Assembly: GCA_965368585.1 (NCBI GenBank)
Contig: CBDUNM010000029.1
Span: 1 to 41,955 of the forward strand
Length of the DNA stretch: 41,955 nucleotides
Direction: 5' to 3'
From: JARRQB01 sp965368585
GTDB taxonomy: Bacteria > Pseudomonadota > Gammaproteobacteria > Chromatiales > Chromatiaceae
Below are positions 8,885-17,530 of this stretch, piece after piece. The notes under the pieces are model-generated. The model did no database searches. It had not been told where the DNA came from and was given only the letters and a program-made list of their open reading frames with translations. How positions within the stretch are numbered: position 1 is the stretch's first letter; each line of letters begins with the position of its first letter. Made by a program: the position numbers and the translations under genes.

Positions 8885-9161
8885 CGATTCGTTTCTCCGT
8901 ATTGACCTGAGGTTTATCGCCAACGCATCGAGACTATTGAATATTTCCGGGCCGCATGGCGCACCAAGGGGTCCCGGACAGGCGTGCAACCAGGCGCCCG
9001 ATTGGCGAGCGTAGCGGGCCGAATGACGTGGTCTCCCCGGTGCGATATGCACGCAGCCAGGCAAAAAGATACGCTTGATTTTCCAACTGTGCAGCGGCGA
9101 TGAAGCGCGGCGGTATGGACCGCGTGCGCCCGGAAGCGAGCGTATATACCCAGTCGTGTCT

Positions 9162-9689
9162 TTATGCCGGTTGGATCTCGGCGCCGACGGGCTCGCCCTC
9201 AAGATAGGAGGCACTGGGGTCGACCAGGTAGTTGCCCCTCAGGGCCGTGCGCCCCAACAGCATTCTGAACTTCATCGTATCGCGGTTGGTCAGCGTCAGT
9301 TCGATGGGCCAGGTCCGTTTGCCCAACGCAACCGGTGTGCAGATGACCACGCGCAGTTCCTTGTGTCCCCCGGAATCCGTTACTTCGCGCTGGTCGAGCA
9401 CAGGGGCATCGCAGTGAATCTCCTTGTCGGTGCGGGCTTGTCGCGGGTGGATGCCGAAACGGACCCTGGCCAACCCGTTGTCGGCATAGGTCTCGACATA
9501 GAAGGCGTGTAGTGCCGAGGTTCTCGCGCCGGTATCGACCTTGCACTTGAGACGCTTTATGCCGAAATCCGGCAGGGCGATCCATTCGCGCCAACCAAGC
9601 GACGTTCTCTCGCCCCCCTGATTGGCTTCGGCGTTGGCTATGACATTGTCCAGACCATGTATCACGTAAACGTTCCCGAATGATCGCAA
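9162..9689 (-). CDS. Retropepsin-like aspartic protease, RimB/'ATP-dependent zinc protease' family
   Basis: A 175-residue protein of the PF05618 family, often misnamed an ATP-dependent zinc protease. It begins its conserved part at LGWREWIALPDFGI, has the aspartic-protease motif VDTGARTSAL (Asp52-Thr53-Gly54) and the late hydrophobic-Gly element FRMLLGRTAL. In Pseudomonas a member (RimB) works with RimK, the glutamate ligase for ribosomal protein S6. No signal peptide is visible, so it is probably cytoplasmic. The start is uncertain: no in-frame ATG precedes the domain; TTG at 9689 gives the longest form, with a GTG a few codons later. It lies between corA and mscK, all on the minus strand. 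Confidence 0.82.
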   Translation of the reverse strand: MRSFGNVYVIHGLDNVIANAEANQGGERTSLGWREWIALPDFGIKRLKCKVDTGARTSALHAFYVETYADNGLARVRFGIHPRQARTDKEIHCDAPVLDQREVTDSGGHKELRVVICTPVALGKRTWPIELTLTNRDTMKFRMLLGRTALRGNYLVDPSASYLEGEPVGAEIQPA

Positions 9690-9744
9690 GCCGGTATGGC
9701 GCTGCCTGCTTCGCGCGCCTTCTCACGCAGGTTACTCAAGTACA

Positions 9745-10710
9745 CTACAACCACCGTTTCCTCCTGAAGACATACAGCAGCAGCGTGGCGATCGTGGCCA
9801 TGATACCGAGCAAGAGGAAATAGCCCAAACGGGAGCTCAGCTCCGGCATGTTTTCGAAGTTCATGCCGTAAATGCCGGCGAGAAAACTCAGGGGGACGAA
9901 AATCACGGTCACGATGGTCAACACCTTCATGATCTGATTCAGTCGATGCGAGGAAACCGAGATATAGCCGTCGATCAGGTCGGATGCCAGTTGGTAATAC
10001 AGGTCAGCGAGACTCATTACGCGCTCTTGATGCTCGTACAGATCGTTCAAGACGTGTTCGTGATCGGCATGGAATCCCGGCAGCAGTCCCCCCTTGAGTG
10101 CGCTCATGATTTCGGTGTGATAGTGGAAGATACGGCGCAAACGGGTCAAGTCGGCTTTGTAGGCGATCAGGGTGTGCAGTATGGTGTCGTCGGGTGACTG
10201 GACGAGCGCCTGCTCTTTCATCTCCAGGTCGGACTCGAGCGCCAGGAGAATTTTCAAATAACGATCCACCATGATTCGCCCGAAGCGGGCCATCAGTGCA
10301 CCCGGATCGGCGAATTGTTCCGGTTCGGCCTCGAATTCGCCGCGCAGCCGCTCGAGGCTCGGCGATTCCGCGGAATGGCGGGTGATCAGGAATCGCTCGC
10401 CGACGAAAACGGCGATTTGAATGCTCGCGAAGTCGATGTCCACCGAGTCCGCGGAAAGTCCTTTGAATATCAAGAAGCTATGGTCGTCGAAAATTTCCAG
10501 TTTGGGGGGGTGCCGGTCGCGGCTGGCATCCAGCAACGCGAGTTCGTGCAAACCGAAATGCTCGTGTAAAAGCGCTTGCGCCGACAGGTCCAGGGGCCCG
10601 GACACGTCCAACCAGACGACGCTCGTTTGTTCCGCTTTCCAGGTCTCCAGTAATTCTACGCCGCCGCGTACGAGCGTCTTGTGCTGGGGGTGGTAGAGCT
10701 GAATCTCCAC
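9745..10710 (-). CDS. corA: CorA-type magnesium/cobalt transporter
   Basis: A 321-residue CorA homologue, the usual family length: a cytoplasmic N-terminal alpha/beta domain, a long helical stalk, and two C-terminal membrane helices. The selectivity signature YGMNFENMPE follows the first helix and a basic RRKRW tail follows the second. It should form a pentameric Mg2+/Co2+/Ni2+ channel. The open frame extends to 10845, but GTG at 10710 has a CAGGAG site and matches the CorA N-terminus. It is divergent from the CNNM/CorC gene across 243 bp. Confidence 0.93.
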   Translation of the reverse strand: MEIQLYHPQHKTLVRGGVELLETWKAEQTSVVWLDVSGPLDLSAQALLHEHFGLHELALLDASRDRHPPKLEIFDDHSFLIFKGLSADSVDIDFASIQIAVFVGERFLITRHSAESPSLERLRGEFEAEPEQFADPGALMARFGRIMVDRYLKILLALESDLEMKEQALVQSPDDTILHTLIAYKADLTRLRRIFHYHTEIMSALKGGLLPGFHADHEHVLNDLYEHQERVMSLADLYYQLASDLIDGYISVSSHRLNQIMKVLTIVTVIFVPLSFLAGIYGMNFENMPELSSRLGYFLLLGIMATIATLLLYVFRRKRWL

Positions 10711-10953
10711 TCGCTGTTTCTCCTGCCTATCTGAATTCAGTGGGGTAGACCACGCCTGCCGAGAAAAGTCACTTCGCGGCCACCGGATGCGCCTTGGGTT
10801 CGATTCTACGAACCCGGCCGGAGAAAGCCGAGTGTTTTCGGGCACGGATGCCGCTCAGAATTTCGGTTCGCGGCGAATACTGTGACTTGTTGCAACCCGC
10901 GGACGTCTAAATCTCAACAGTATCGAGTGAATTCGAGTGAGCAGAAAATCGGT

Positions 10954-12315
10954 ATGAATATCAGCCTTAGTCTGGCCGCCGTGGTGATGCTATTGGCGGC
11001 GAACGGATTTTTCGTCGCGGCGGAGTTCGCGTTGGTGAAGGCGCGGGGCTTCCGGATTGAGACATTGGCCAACGAGGGCAGTCCGGCCGCCCGGTTGACG
11101 CTGCGCATACAAGCGAACCTCGAGGCCTATCTGGCGGCCTGCCAGTTGGGTATCACCATGGCCTCGCTCGGTCTGGGGTGGGTCGGCGAGCCGGCTGTGG
11201 CGGCCTTGCTTGAGCCCCTGTTCGAGCGGCTCGGCGTGCCGGACGCGTTGTTGCATACCTCAGCCTTCGTGGTCGGTTTCCTGATCTTCTCGTCCCTGCA
11301 TATCGTGATCGGCGAACAGGTCCCCAAGACGCTGGCGATCCGCCAGGCCGAGCCGGTTTCGCTGTGGACCGCCTATCCTTTGCATTTCGTGTATCGCGCC
11401 GTATGGCCGCTCAACTGGCTGCTGAACCAGGCGACGCGCACCGTGCTGGCGGCCTGCAACGTCGCCGAGGCCACCCATGCCGATGTGTACAGCGGCGAAG
11501 AGATCAGGGGAATCGTCACGACGTCGCACGAGCACGGCGAGATCCACAACGAACAAGCCAGTATGTTGCACAATCTGTTCGAATTCGATCACCGCCAGGT
11601 GGGGCGGGTGATGATTCCGCGCAATCATAGCGTTTGCCTGGATGTGAGTGCTCCCGCGGAGGGTAATCTGGCCGCAATTCGCGATGCGCCGCATTCGCGA
11701 TTTCCCGTTGTCGACAGCGCAAAAGGCGATACGATCGTCGGGATTCTGCTTGCCAAGGACATTTTTTCGGCCATGTTGGCGGAGAAGACTGAGCCCTGGC
11801 GCAATCTCCAGGCGTATATCCGCGACCCCCTGCTGGTTCCCGAGTCGCAGCGGGTTTCGCAGCTGTTCGAGCGCATGCGTCTGCATCGCGCCCACATGGC
11901 ATTCGTACTGAACGAATACGGCGACTTCATCGGTATCGTCACACTGGAGGATCTGTTGGAGGAGATTGTCGGGGAAATCGAAGACGAAACCGACCGCAGT
12001 ACACCGCTGCACTCGCTCTTTCTGGTCGGCGAAGAACGTTGGGAAGCCGATGGTCTGGTATCGCTGGCCGACGTGGAACGTCAAACCGGTTTGCGCGTTG
12101 ACGTGGAACTCGATGCCAACACGCTGTCCGGCCTGTTTCTGGAGCGGTTGGCGCGTATGCCCGAGGTAGGGGATGAACTCCGCGAGCAAGATTTCCTGCT
12201 CAAAGTTCTCTCAATAAAGGATCATATGGTAGGGCGCGTGGCGATCGCGCGCCAGGGGCTATCGTCACATGCGGGCGCCGAACGAATGCCGGAAGCCAGC
12301 CCCGGTGACGGTTGA
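10954..12315 (+). CDS. CNNM/CorC-family protein (DUF21, two CBS domains, CorC-HlyC domain)
   Basis: A 453-residue protein. An N-terminal DUF21 membrane domain with about three to four helices spans residues 1-190 (starts MNISLSLAAVVMLLAANGFF), followed by two CBS motifs (about 210-330, for example VMIPRNHSVCLDV and GIVTLEDLLEEIVGEIEDE) and a C-terminal CorC/HlyC transporter-associated domain. The family includes CNNM/MpfA/CorB Mg2+ exporters; older annotations call it hemolysin. Its place between corA and mgtE supports Mg2+ or Co2+ efflux. ATG 10954 directly precedes the first helix. The stop overlaps a TTG of the mgtE frame and the mgtE ATG is 42 bp on, so the two are probably co-transcribed. 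Confidence 0.9.
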   Translation: MNISLSLAAVVMLLAANGFFVAAEFALVKARGFRIETLANEGSPAARLTLRIQANLEAYLAACQLGITMASLGLGWVGEPAVAALLEPLFERLGVPDALLHTSAFVVGFLIFSSLHIVIGEQVPKTLAIRQAEPVSLWTAYPLHFVYRAVWPLNWLLNQATRTVLAACNVAEATHADVYSGEEIRGIVTTSHEHGEIHNEQASMLHNLFEFDHRQVGRVMIPRNHSVCLDVSAPAEGNLAAIRDAPHSRFPVVDSAKGDTIVGILLAKDIFSAMLAEKTEPWRNLQAYIRDPLLVPESQRVSQLFERMRLHRAHMAFVLNEYGDFIGIVTLEDLLEEIVGEIEDETDRSTPLHSLFLVGEERWEADGLVSLADVERQTGLRVDVELDANTLSGLFLERLARMPEVGDELREQDFLLKVLSIKDHMVGRVAIARQGLSSHAGAERMPEASPGDG

Positions 12316-12356
12316 CGAGCGGCTATAACACAGGTTACACGCGGAGCGAACTGACC

Positions 12357-13712
12357 ATGGAAGCATTGCAAGAAACACTGGGCAGCGAAGTGATCGGCTG
12401 GGTCATTGCCGATCTGGAAGCGGGCCGGCAAGGGGCCTTGAGCGACGCCCTGTTGGAAATTCATCCGTCGGAAATCGCGATCATCCTCGAGTCGTTGCCG
12501 GCGGATTTTCGGCAGGCGGTGTGGAAGGTCGTGCCCGCGGAGCACAAATCGGACGTTCTGACCTATCTCCACGACGAGGTCCGCGCCGGCATCATCGACG
12601 AAATGCCGCACGCCGAACTGGTGGCGGCCGCGGAGGAGATGGCGGCGGAGGATCTGGCCCACGTTTTTGAAGAATTGCCGGAAGATCGTACCGAGACGCT
12701 ACTGAACGCCCTCGATCAGGATCACCGACAACGCCTGGAAGCGGCGCTGAGATACGAGGAAGGGACCGCGGGGCGTTTGATGAGCACCGACGTACTCAGC
12801 GTGCGCCAAGACGTGAGTTTGGCGGTCGTGCTGCGCTGGTTGCGGCGCCGCGAAGCGATGCCGTCGCACACCGATGCACTGATGGTGATCGGCGCGGGCG
12901 GGGTCTACCTTGGAAAACTCGATGTTGCGGATCTGCTCACCGGCGACCCGGATACGCTGGTGGAAGCCGTCATGCGGTCGCAGGCCGAAACGGTCAGGGA
13001 AACCGCGAGCGAGAAAGACGTTGCCGCGTTGTTCGGGCGTCGCGATCTGATCTCGGTGGCGGTCCTCGATGAAGCGGGGCGGCTGCTGGGTCGCATTACA
13101 GTCGATGACGTGTTGGATGTAATCCGCGAAGAAGCGGATCGTACCTTGATGCACAGCGCCGGGCTCGACGAAGAGGAAGACCTGTTCGCCCCGGTGCTGC
13201 CGAGCGCCAAACGGCGTGGGCTCTGGCTGGGTATCAACCTGATCACCGTCTTTCTCGCCGCCTGGGTGATCGGTCGGTTTGAAGAGGCGCTTGATAAGAT
13301 TGTCGCACTGGCGGTATTGATGCCGGTGGTGGCTAGCATGGGTGGCATAGCCGGCAGCCAGACCTTGACCTTGACAATCCGGGGTATGGCCCTGGAACAG
13401 ATTGCTGCTTCAAACGTGCGCTGGCTAACCGTCAAGGAACTAGCGGTCGGCGCCATAAACGGCGTGGTTTGGGCCGTGGTCGTGGCGCTGGTGTCCTTTA
13501 TCTGGTTTCGGGATGCCGGTCTGGCGCTGATCATTGCGAGTGCGATGGTGCTGAATCTGTTGGCGGCCGCGTTGTCGGGGGTGAGCATCCCGCTGATTCT
13601 GAAACGAATTGGCGTCGATCCCGCGCTTTCGGGGGCGGTGGTCTTGACGACCGTGACTGACATCATCGGGTTTTTGAGTTTTCTCGGTCTGGCGACACTG
13701 TTTCTCCTATGA
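12357..13712 (+). CDS. mgtE: MgtE-type magnesium transporter
   Basis: A 451-residue MgtE homologue. A helical MgtE-N domain (residues 1-130, HPSEIAIILESLPADFRQ) precedes a CBS pair (about 130-260; YEEGTAGRLMSTDVLSV is the usual junction) and a five-helix membrane domain with the conserved MGGIAGSQTLTL segment of the pore. Family members are Mg2+-gated Mg2+ channels with the N and CBS domains as sensor. I chose ATG 12357 over the upstream TTG at 12312 because a GGAG site lies at good distance. It follows the CNNM/CorC gene closely and is convergent with the second LysR gene 36 bp on. Confidence 0.93.
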   Translation: MEALQETLGSEVIGWVIADLEAGRQGALSDALLEIHPSEIAIILESLPADFRQAVWKVVPAEHKSDVLTYLHDEVRAGIIDEMPHAELVAAAEEMAAEDLAHVFEELPEDRTETLLNALDQDHRQRLEAALRYEEGTAGRLMSTDVLSVRQDVSLAVVLRWLRRREAMPSHTDALMVIGAGGVYLGKLDVADLLTGDPDTLVEAVMRSQAETVRETASEKDVAALFGRRDLISVAVLDEAGRLLGRITVDDVLDVIREEADRTLMHSAGLDEEEDLFAPVLPSAKRRGLWLGINLITVFLAAWVIGRFEEALDKIVALAVLMPVVASMGGIAGSQTLTLTIRGMALEQIAASNVRWLTVKELAVGAINGVVWAVVVALVSFIWFRDAGLALIIASAMVLNLLAAALSGVSIPLILKRIGVDPALSGAVVLTTVTDIIGFLSFLGLATLFLL

Positions 13713-13748
13713 CGATGTCCTGTCCCGCGTGGAACGAAAGCGGCTCGC

Positions 13749-14591
13749 TCAAGTGTTTCGCGAGAACTGCGCCAGGACATCCTGTATCAAGTCCGCGCGA
13801 TTGCTGCGCACCGGGTAGACCGCATGGACCCCGCGATCGAATTCCTCGGCGCCAGGTACCCGATAAAGGCGTCCCCGGCGCAATGCCGAACGCACCAGTG
13901 GCAGCGGGAGGTAGGCCGCGCCGCCGAGCTCGCGCAAATAGTTCATGGCCAGGCGTGATGTCGCGAATCGGGTGTGCGGTTCGGGCATGTCGGGGAAGGT
14001 CTGGCGCAGTTCCAGCGCATGAGCCAAGCCCCAATCGACGAATAGAAACCCGTCCGCGACGGCCAGTTCGGCGGGCAGACCCGGACGGTCCGCGACGAGC
14101 ACCAGTTTAAGGACGGTGATCTCTTTGGTCCGCAGGGTTTCCAGTTGTGGTGGCTCGAGAATTAACGCCAGATCCATCACCCCGTCCAACATTTGGCGGA
14201 TCAGTTGCTCCGGCGGACCGGAATGGGTGATCAGCGCCAGTTGCGGCAACTCGCGCCGCAGCCGAATGATCCAATTCTGCAGCATCACGTCCCATAAACG
14301 GGCGCTCCCGCCGATCGAAAGCTGCAATTCGGCGCCGCCGGCGGTGACTTCCTGGCGTGCCTTGCGCCATTCCGCGATCAATAGATCCGCATGTGGAATC
14401 AGCCGGTTGCCTTCAGGCGTCAGTCCGATATCCCGACGTTTGCGGTCAAAAAGCTGGGTGCCCAGCAGGGTTTCAAGGTGCTTGATGCGCGCGCTGACCG
14501 CGGCCTGCGTCAAGTTCAGCGCAGCGGCCGCTTGTCCGAAGTGCCGAGTGCGGCTGAGTTCGAGGAAGGTTCGCAAAAGCTCCAAATCCAT
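13749..14591 (-). CDS. LysR-family transcriptional regulator (second related copy)
   Basis: A 280-residue LysR protein. The HTH is MDLELLRTFLELSRTRHFGQ with NLTQAAVSARIKHLE as recognition region; the effector domain includes FLFVDWGLAHA and LGGAAYLPLPLV. It shares its first residues and these segments with the LysR at 20102-20977 and more loosely with that at 2461-3309. The open frame extends upstream to 14702 but the MDLELLRTF methionine at 14591 is the conserved start. It is divergent from the sigma factor gene; the 109-bp gap is AT-rich and has two small inverted repeats, plausible operator DNA. Confidence 0.9.
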   Translation of the reverse strand: MDLELLRTFLELSRTRHFGQAAAALNLTQAAVSARIKHLETLLGTQLFDRKRRDIGLTPEGNRLIPHADLLIAEWRKARQEVTAGGAELQLSIGGSARLWDVMLQNWIIRLRRELPQLALITHSGPPEQLIRQMLDGVMDLALILEPPQLETLRTKEITVLKLVLVADRPGLPAELAVADGFLFVDWGLAHALELRQTFPDMPEPHTRFATSRLAMNYLRELGGAAYLPLPLVRSALRRGRLYRVPGAEEFDRGVHAVYPVRSNRADLIQDVLAQFSRNT

Positions 14592-14603
14592 GGCTAAACG
14601 ATA

Positions 14604-14639
14604 AATAATTATTGTTAAACTGACAAATCTAATTAGTTT
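14604..14639. promoter_or_regulatory. AT-rich inverted repeats in LysR/sigma-factor intergenic DNA
   Basis: A perfect 10-bp palindrome AATAATTATT (14604-14613) is followed by AAACT (14617-14621) and its inverted copy AGTTT (14635-14639). The stretch is far more AT-rich than its surroundings and lies between two divergent starts, so it is a likely LysR operator and promoter region. Binding is inferred only. Confidence 0.35.
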
Positions 14640-14700
14640 TATTTGTTGAAATGGTTTCTGCAGACTCCGCCGGCGTACTAAAAACATGCGGAGGCGTGGC

Positions 14701-15300
14701 ATGCCAGATTGCCTTTCCGACCAAAAATTCCGGCAGGTAGATGATGTGGTGCTGGTGCGGCACGTCCAGACGAGCAGTCCCGCGCGGCGCCTGGCCGCTT
14801 GTGTACTGATGGGGCGTTATCGTGAGGCGTTACTGCGCCGCTGCAGGGCGCGTCTGGGTAACCGGTCCGACGCCGAAGACGCTGTGCAGGAAGCGCTGCT
14901 GCGCGCTGCCCGGTCGATTCACGGTTTCAAGGGTGAAGCGGGTTTCAAAACCTGGTTGTTTGTGATCGCGGACAATCAATGCAATACATTGCTGGCACAA
15001 CGTGCGCGCCGGCAGATTACCGACCACCTGCGGTCGCTGATCGAGATCCAGCAACAGACATCCACGCAAATGCCGCAAGAGGAAAACGAATCGGTGCACA
15101 GTGTCAGAAAGGCGTTGACCGACATCTCGCACCGGGACCGGGAAATTCTTACACTACGCTTTTATGGCGAACTGAGTATCGAGGATTTGGCCCATACCCT
15201 GGGTGTCAAGTTGAGCGCGGCCAAGATGCGCCTGTGTCGTGCGATGCAACGCTTCGAAATCTCCTACCGCCACCACAGTCGGGCCGAAGTAGACGGGTAA
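14701..15300 (+). CDS. Sigma-70-family (ECF-like) RNA polymerase sigma factor
   Basis: A 199-residue sigma factor. Region 2 is recognisable around YREALLRRCRARLG and AEDAVQEALLRAARSI plus GFKTWLFVIADN; region 4 is around LTDISHRDREILTLRFYG and SIEDLAHTLGVKLSAAKMRL. No region 3 is visible, so it is group IV (ECF). About 45 residues precede region 2, longer than typical. ATG 14701 has a GGAGG site; an upstream in-frame ATG at 14686 lacks one. No anti-sigma gene follows; the next gene is rimK, 277 bp on the same strand. The stress that activates it, and whether it drives rimK, are unknown. Confidence 0.88.
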   Translation: MPDCLSDQKFRQVDDVVLVRHVQTSSPARRLAACVLMGRYREALLRRCRARLGNRSDAEDAVQEALLRAARSIHGFKGEAGFKTWLFVIADNQCNTLLAQRARRQITDHLRSLIEIQQQTSTQMPQEENESVHSVRKALTDISHRDREILTLRFYGELSIEDLAHTLGVKLSAAKMRLCRAMQRFEISYRHHSRAEVDG

Positions 15301-15577
15301 GTATTCGAGCCGACGGCTGCGCGGTCCGGCGTGCGCCGACAGCGCGGCTGTGTACATTTATACTCACAGGCGGTATAAACGCTCAGCGTGCAATGCAGGG
15401 CAGCCGTGCGGACCATCATCCCGTAACTTGGACACGGCGCAAGCCTTTACACGGATCGCAGATCAACCCGAGCAAACACGCCAACCGGGCTCCATCACCG
15501 ATTCCGACCCGCCGTGTGTGACCTGGCGGCGGCGCACCGTGTCTAAGGTGGTACACACTTCTTACAGGATACACGCC

Positions 15578-16483
15578 ATGAAAATTGCCATTCTTTCCCG
15601 CAACCCAAGACTGTTTTCGACGCGGCGCCTGGTTGAGGCGGCGCATCAGCGTGGCCATGAAACGAGGGTGCTGGACGTACTGCGTTGTTACATGAATATC
15701 ACTTCACACCACCCGAGTATTCACTACAAAGGCGAGGAATTGACCGGATTCGATGCCGTTATTCCGCGCATCGGCGCGTCGGTGACCTTCTACGGTACGG
15801 CCGTTTTGCGACAGTTCGAAATGATGGGCGTCTACCCGTTAAATGAATCAGTGGCGATCACCCGTTCCCGCGATAAACTGCGCTCGCTGCAGTTATTGTC
15901 CCGCAAGGGTATCGGTCTTCCCGTCACCGGGTTTGCACACAAGCCCGACGATATTAAAGACCTGTTGGACATGGTGGGTGGCGCACCGGTGGTGATCAAG
16001 CTGCTCGAAGGCACTCAAGGCATCGGTGTCGTATTGGCCGAGACCCGCAAAGCGGCGGAGAGCGTCGTCGAGGCGTTTATGGGATTGAAGGCCAACATTC
16101 TGGCGCAAGAATTCATCAAGGAAGCGGGTGGCGCGGATATACGGTGCTTCGTAATCGGCGACAAAGTAGTCGCCGCGATGAAACGCCAGGGCAAGGAGGG
16201 GGAGTTCCGTTCCAACCTTCACCGAGGAGGTTCCGCGACCTTGATCCGAATCACGCCGGAAGAACGCGGTACGGCGGTTCGGGCGGCGAAAACCATGGGT
16301 CTCAATGTGTGCGGCGTCGACCTGCTGCGGTCCAATCACGGCGCGGTCGTGATGGAGGTCAACTCGTCGCCCGGATTGGAAGGCATCGAGAACGCAACCA
16401 AGAAAGACGTCGCGGGACAGGTGATTGAATTCATCGAAAAGAATTCGTCTGCCGGTCATACCCGCACCAAGGGGAAGGGTTGA
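15578..16483 (+). CDS. rimK: RimK-type ATP-grasp alpha-L-glutamate ligase
   Basis: A 301-residue RimK homologue (E. coli RimK 300). RimK adds glutamates to the C-terminus of ribosomal protein S6 and makes poly-alpha-glutamate in vitro. The N-terminal Rossmann-like part (MKIAILSRNPRLFSTRRLVE) is followed by the ATP-grasp fold with the flexible loop around KLLEGTQGIGVVL, the substrate region DIRCFVIGDKVVAAMKR and the Mg-binding EVNSSPGLEGIE. It is full length with all ligands present. The frame is open upstream to 15350, but ATG 15578 fits the family start. The next gene starts 5 bp after the stop, so ligase and M14 enzyme are co-expressed. The S6 role is known for relatives; the substrate here is not proven. 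Confidence 0.93.
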   Translation: MKIAILSRNPRLFSTRRLVEAAHQRGHETRVLDVLRCYMNITSHHPSIHYKGEELTGFDAVIPRIGASVTFYGTAVLRQFEMMGVYPLNESVAITRSRDKLRSLQLLSRKGIGLPVTGFAHKPDDIKDLLDMVGGAPVVIKLLEGTQGIGVVLAETRKAAESVVEAFMGLKANILAQEFIKEAGGADIRCFVIGDKVVAAMKRQGKEGEFRSNLHRGGSATLIRITPEERGTAVRAAKTMGLNVCGVDLLRSNHGAVVMEVNSSPGLEGIENATKKDVAGQVIEFIEKNSSAGHTRTKGKG

Positions 16484-16487
16484 GACC

Positions 16488-17519
16488 TTGCGGGCAGCGT
16501 TTCAGCTCAACGGTACGGAGATTCTGGCAGGGACCAGCGCGACGATTGATCTTCGGCTGCCCAAGCTAAATTCGCACACTGAACTCTCCATGCCGGTTCA
16601 TGTCGTACACGGCAAGCGCGACGGACCGTCCCTGTTCGTGTGCGCCGCTATCCACGGCGACGAAGTCAACGGCGTTGAGGTTATCCGTCGGTTGCTGCAA
16701 TCGAAGAAACTCAATCGGATCAACGGAACCCTGGTCGCGATTCCGGTGGTCAATGTCTACGGGCTTATTCATGAATCGCGATACCTACCGGATCGCCGCG
16801 ATCTGAACCGTACATTTCCGGGATCCGAGTCGGGTTCGCTGGCCGCACGCGTGGCGCATCTGTTCATGGCCGAAGTTGTCGGTCGTTGCACCCACGGTAT
16901 CGATCTGCATACCGGCGCGGTGCACCGCACCAACCTGCCGCAGATTCGTGCCAATCTCGAAGATCCGGCAACCGAGGCGCTGGCCCGTGCGTTCGGTGTG
17001 CCGGTGATACTCAATGCCGCGATCAGGGACGGTTCGTTGCGAGCGGCGGCGGCCGAACACGGCATCCCTATGTTGTTGTATGAAGCCGGTCAGGCGCTGC
17101 GTTACGAAGAAGTGGCGATCAGCGCCGGCCTGCACGGCGTTTTGAACGTGATGCATGCATTGGGGATGATCAAGACGACGAGCCGCCGCCGCAAGCATAC
17201 GGATTCGTATTTGGCCCGCCGCAGTGCGTGGGTAAGAGCGCCTGAGAGCGGCATGCTGCGGACCTCGGTCAAATTGGGGGCAATGGTGAGCAAGGGCCAG
17301 GCTATCGGTTATGTCAGCGATCCGTACAGCGGAGCATCAACCCCGGTATTGTGTCCGCATGGTGGCGTCGTGATCGGCCAGGTACAGATTCCGATGGTCC
17401 ATGAAGGAGAGGCGCTGTTTAATATCGCCAAATTCAAGGACGATGTCGAGGATGTGGCGGACCAAGTGGATATTTTTCAGGTTGCGCACGCGGCGCTGGA
17501 AGAAGAGTACTTCGATTGA
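16488..17519 (+). CDS. M14-superfamily succinylglutamate desuccinylase/aspartoacylase-like enzyme
   Basis: A 343-residue zinc hydrolase of the AstE/AspA branch of M14. Zinc ligands are HGDE (His56, Glu59) and DLHTG (His141); an Arg-bearing DLNRTFPG motif binds the substrate carboxylate and LLYEAGQ supplies the catalytic Glu199. A C-terminal beta domain (from about residue 255, RAPESGMLRTSVKLG) resembles a lipoyl-like barrel common in this branch. The enzymes cleave N-acyl amino acids or, in carboxypeptidase relatives, C-terminal residues including polyglutamate. I chose TTG 16488 for its purine-rich site (GGGGAAGGG) and agreement with relatives; the frame is open from 16425. Coupled to rimK, it is a candidate glutamate-removing partner. 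Confidence 0.85.
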   Translation: MRAAFQLNGTEILAGTSATIDLRLPKLNSHTELSMPVHVVHGKRDGPSLFVCAAIHGDEVNGVEVIRRLLQSKKLNRINGTLVAIPVVNVYGLIHESRYLPDRRDLNRTFPGSESGSLAARVAHLFMAEVVGRCTHGIDLHTGAVHRTNLPQIRANLEDPATEALARAFGVPVILNAAIRDGSLRAAAAEHGIPMLLYEAGQALRYEEVAISAGLHGVLNVMHALGMIKTTSRRRKHTDSYLARRSAWVRAPESGMLRTSVKLGAMVSKGQAIGYVSDPYSGASTPVLCPHGGVVIGQVQIPMVHEGEALFNIAKFKDDVEDVADQVDIFQVAHAALEEEYFD

Positions 17520-17530
17520 TGTATGCCGGC

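Noticed and set aside
8885..9214. Upstream extension of the mscK reading frame
   Set aside because: The extra 110 residues are Arg/Pro-rich and precede a normal signal peptide; ATG 8884 has its own ribosome-binding site.
9162..9689. Reading this gene as an ATP-dependent zinc protease
   Set aside because: The sequence has a DTG aspartic-protease motif and no zinc or ATP-binding motif, so the common database name is not supported.
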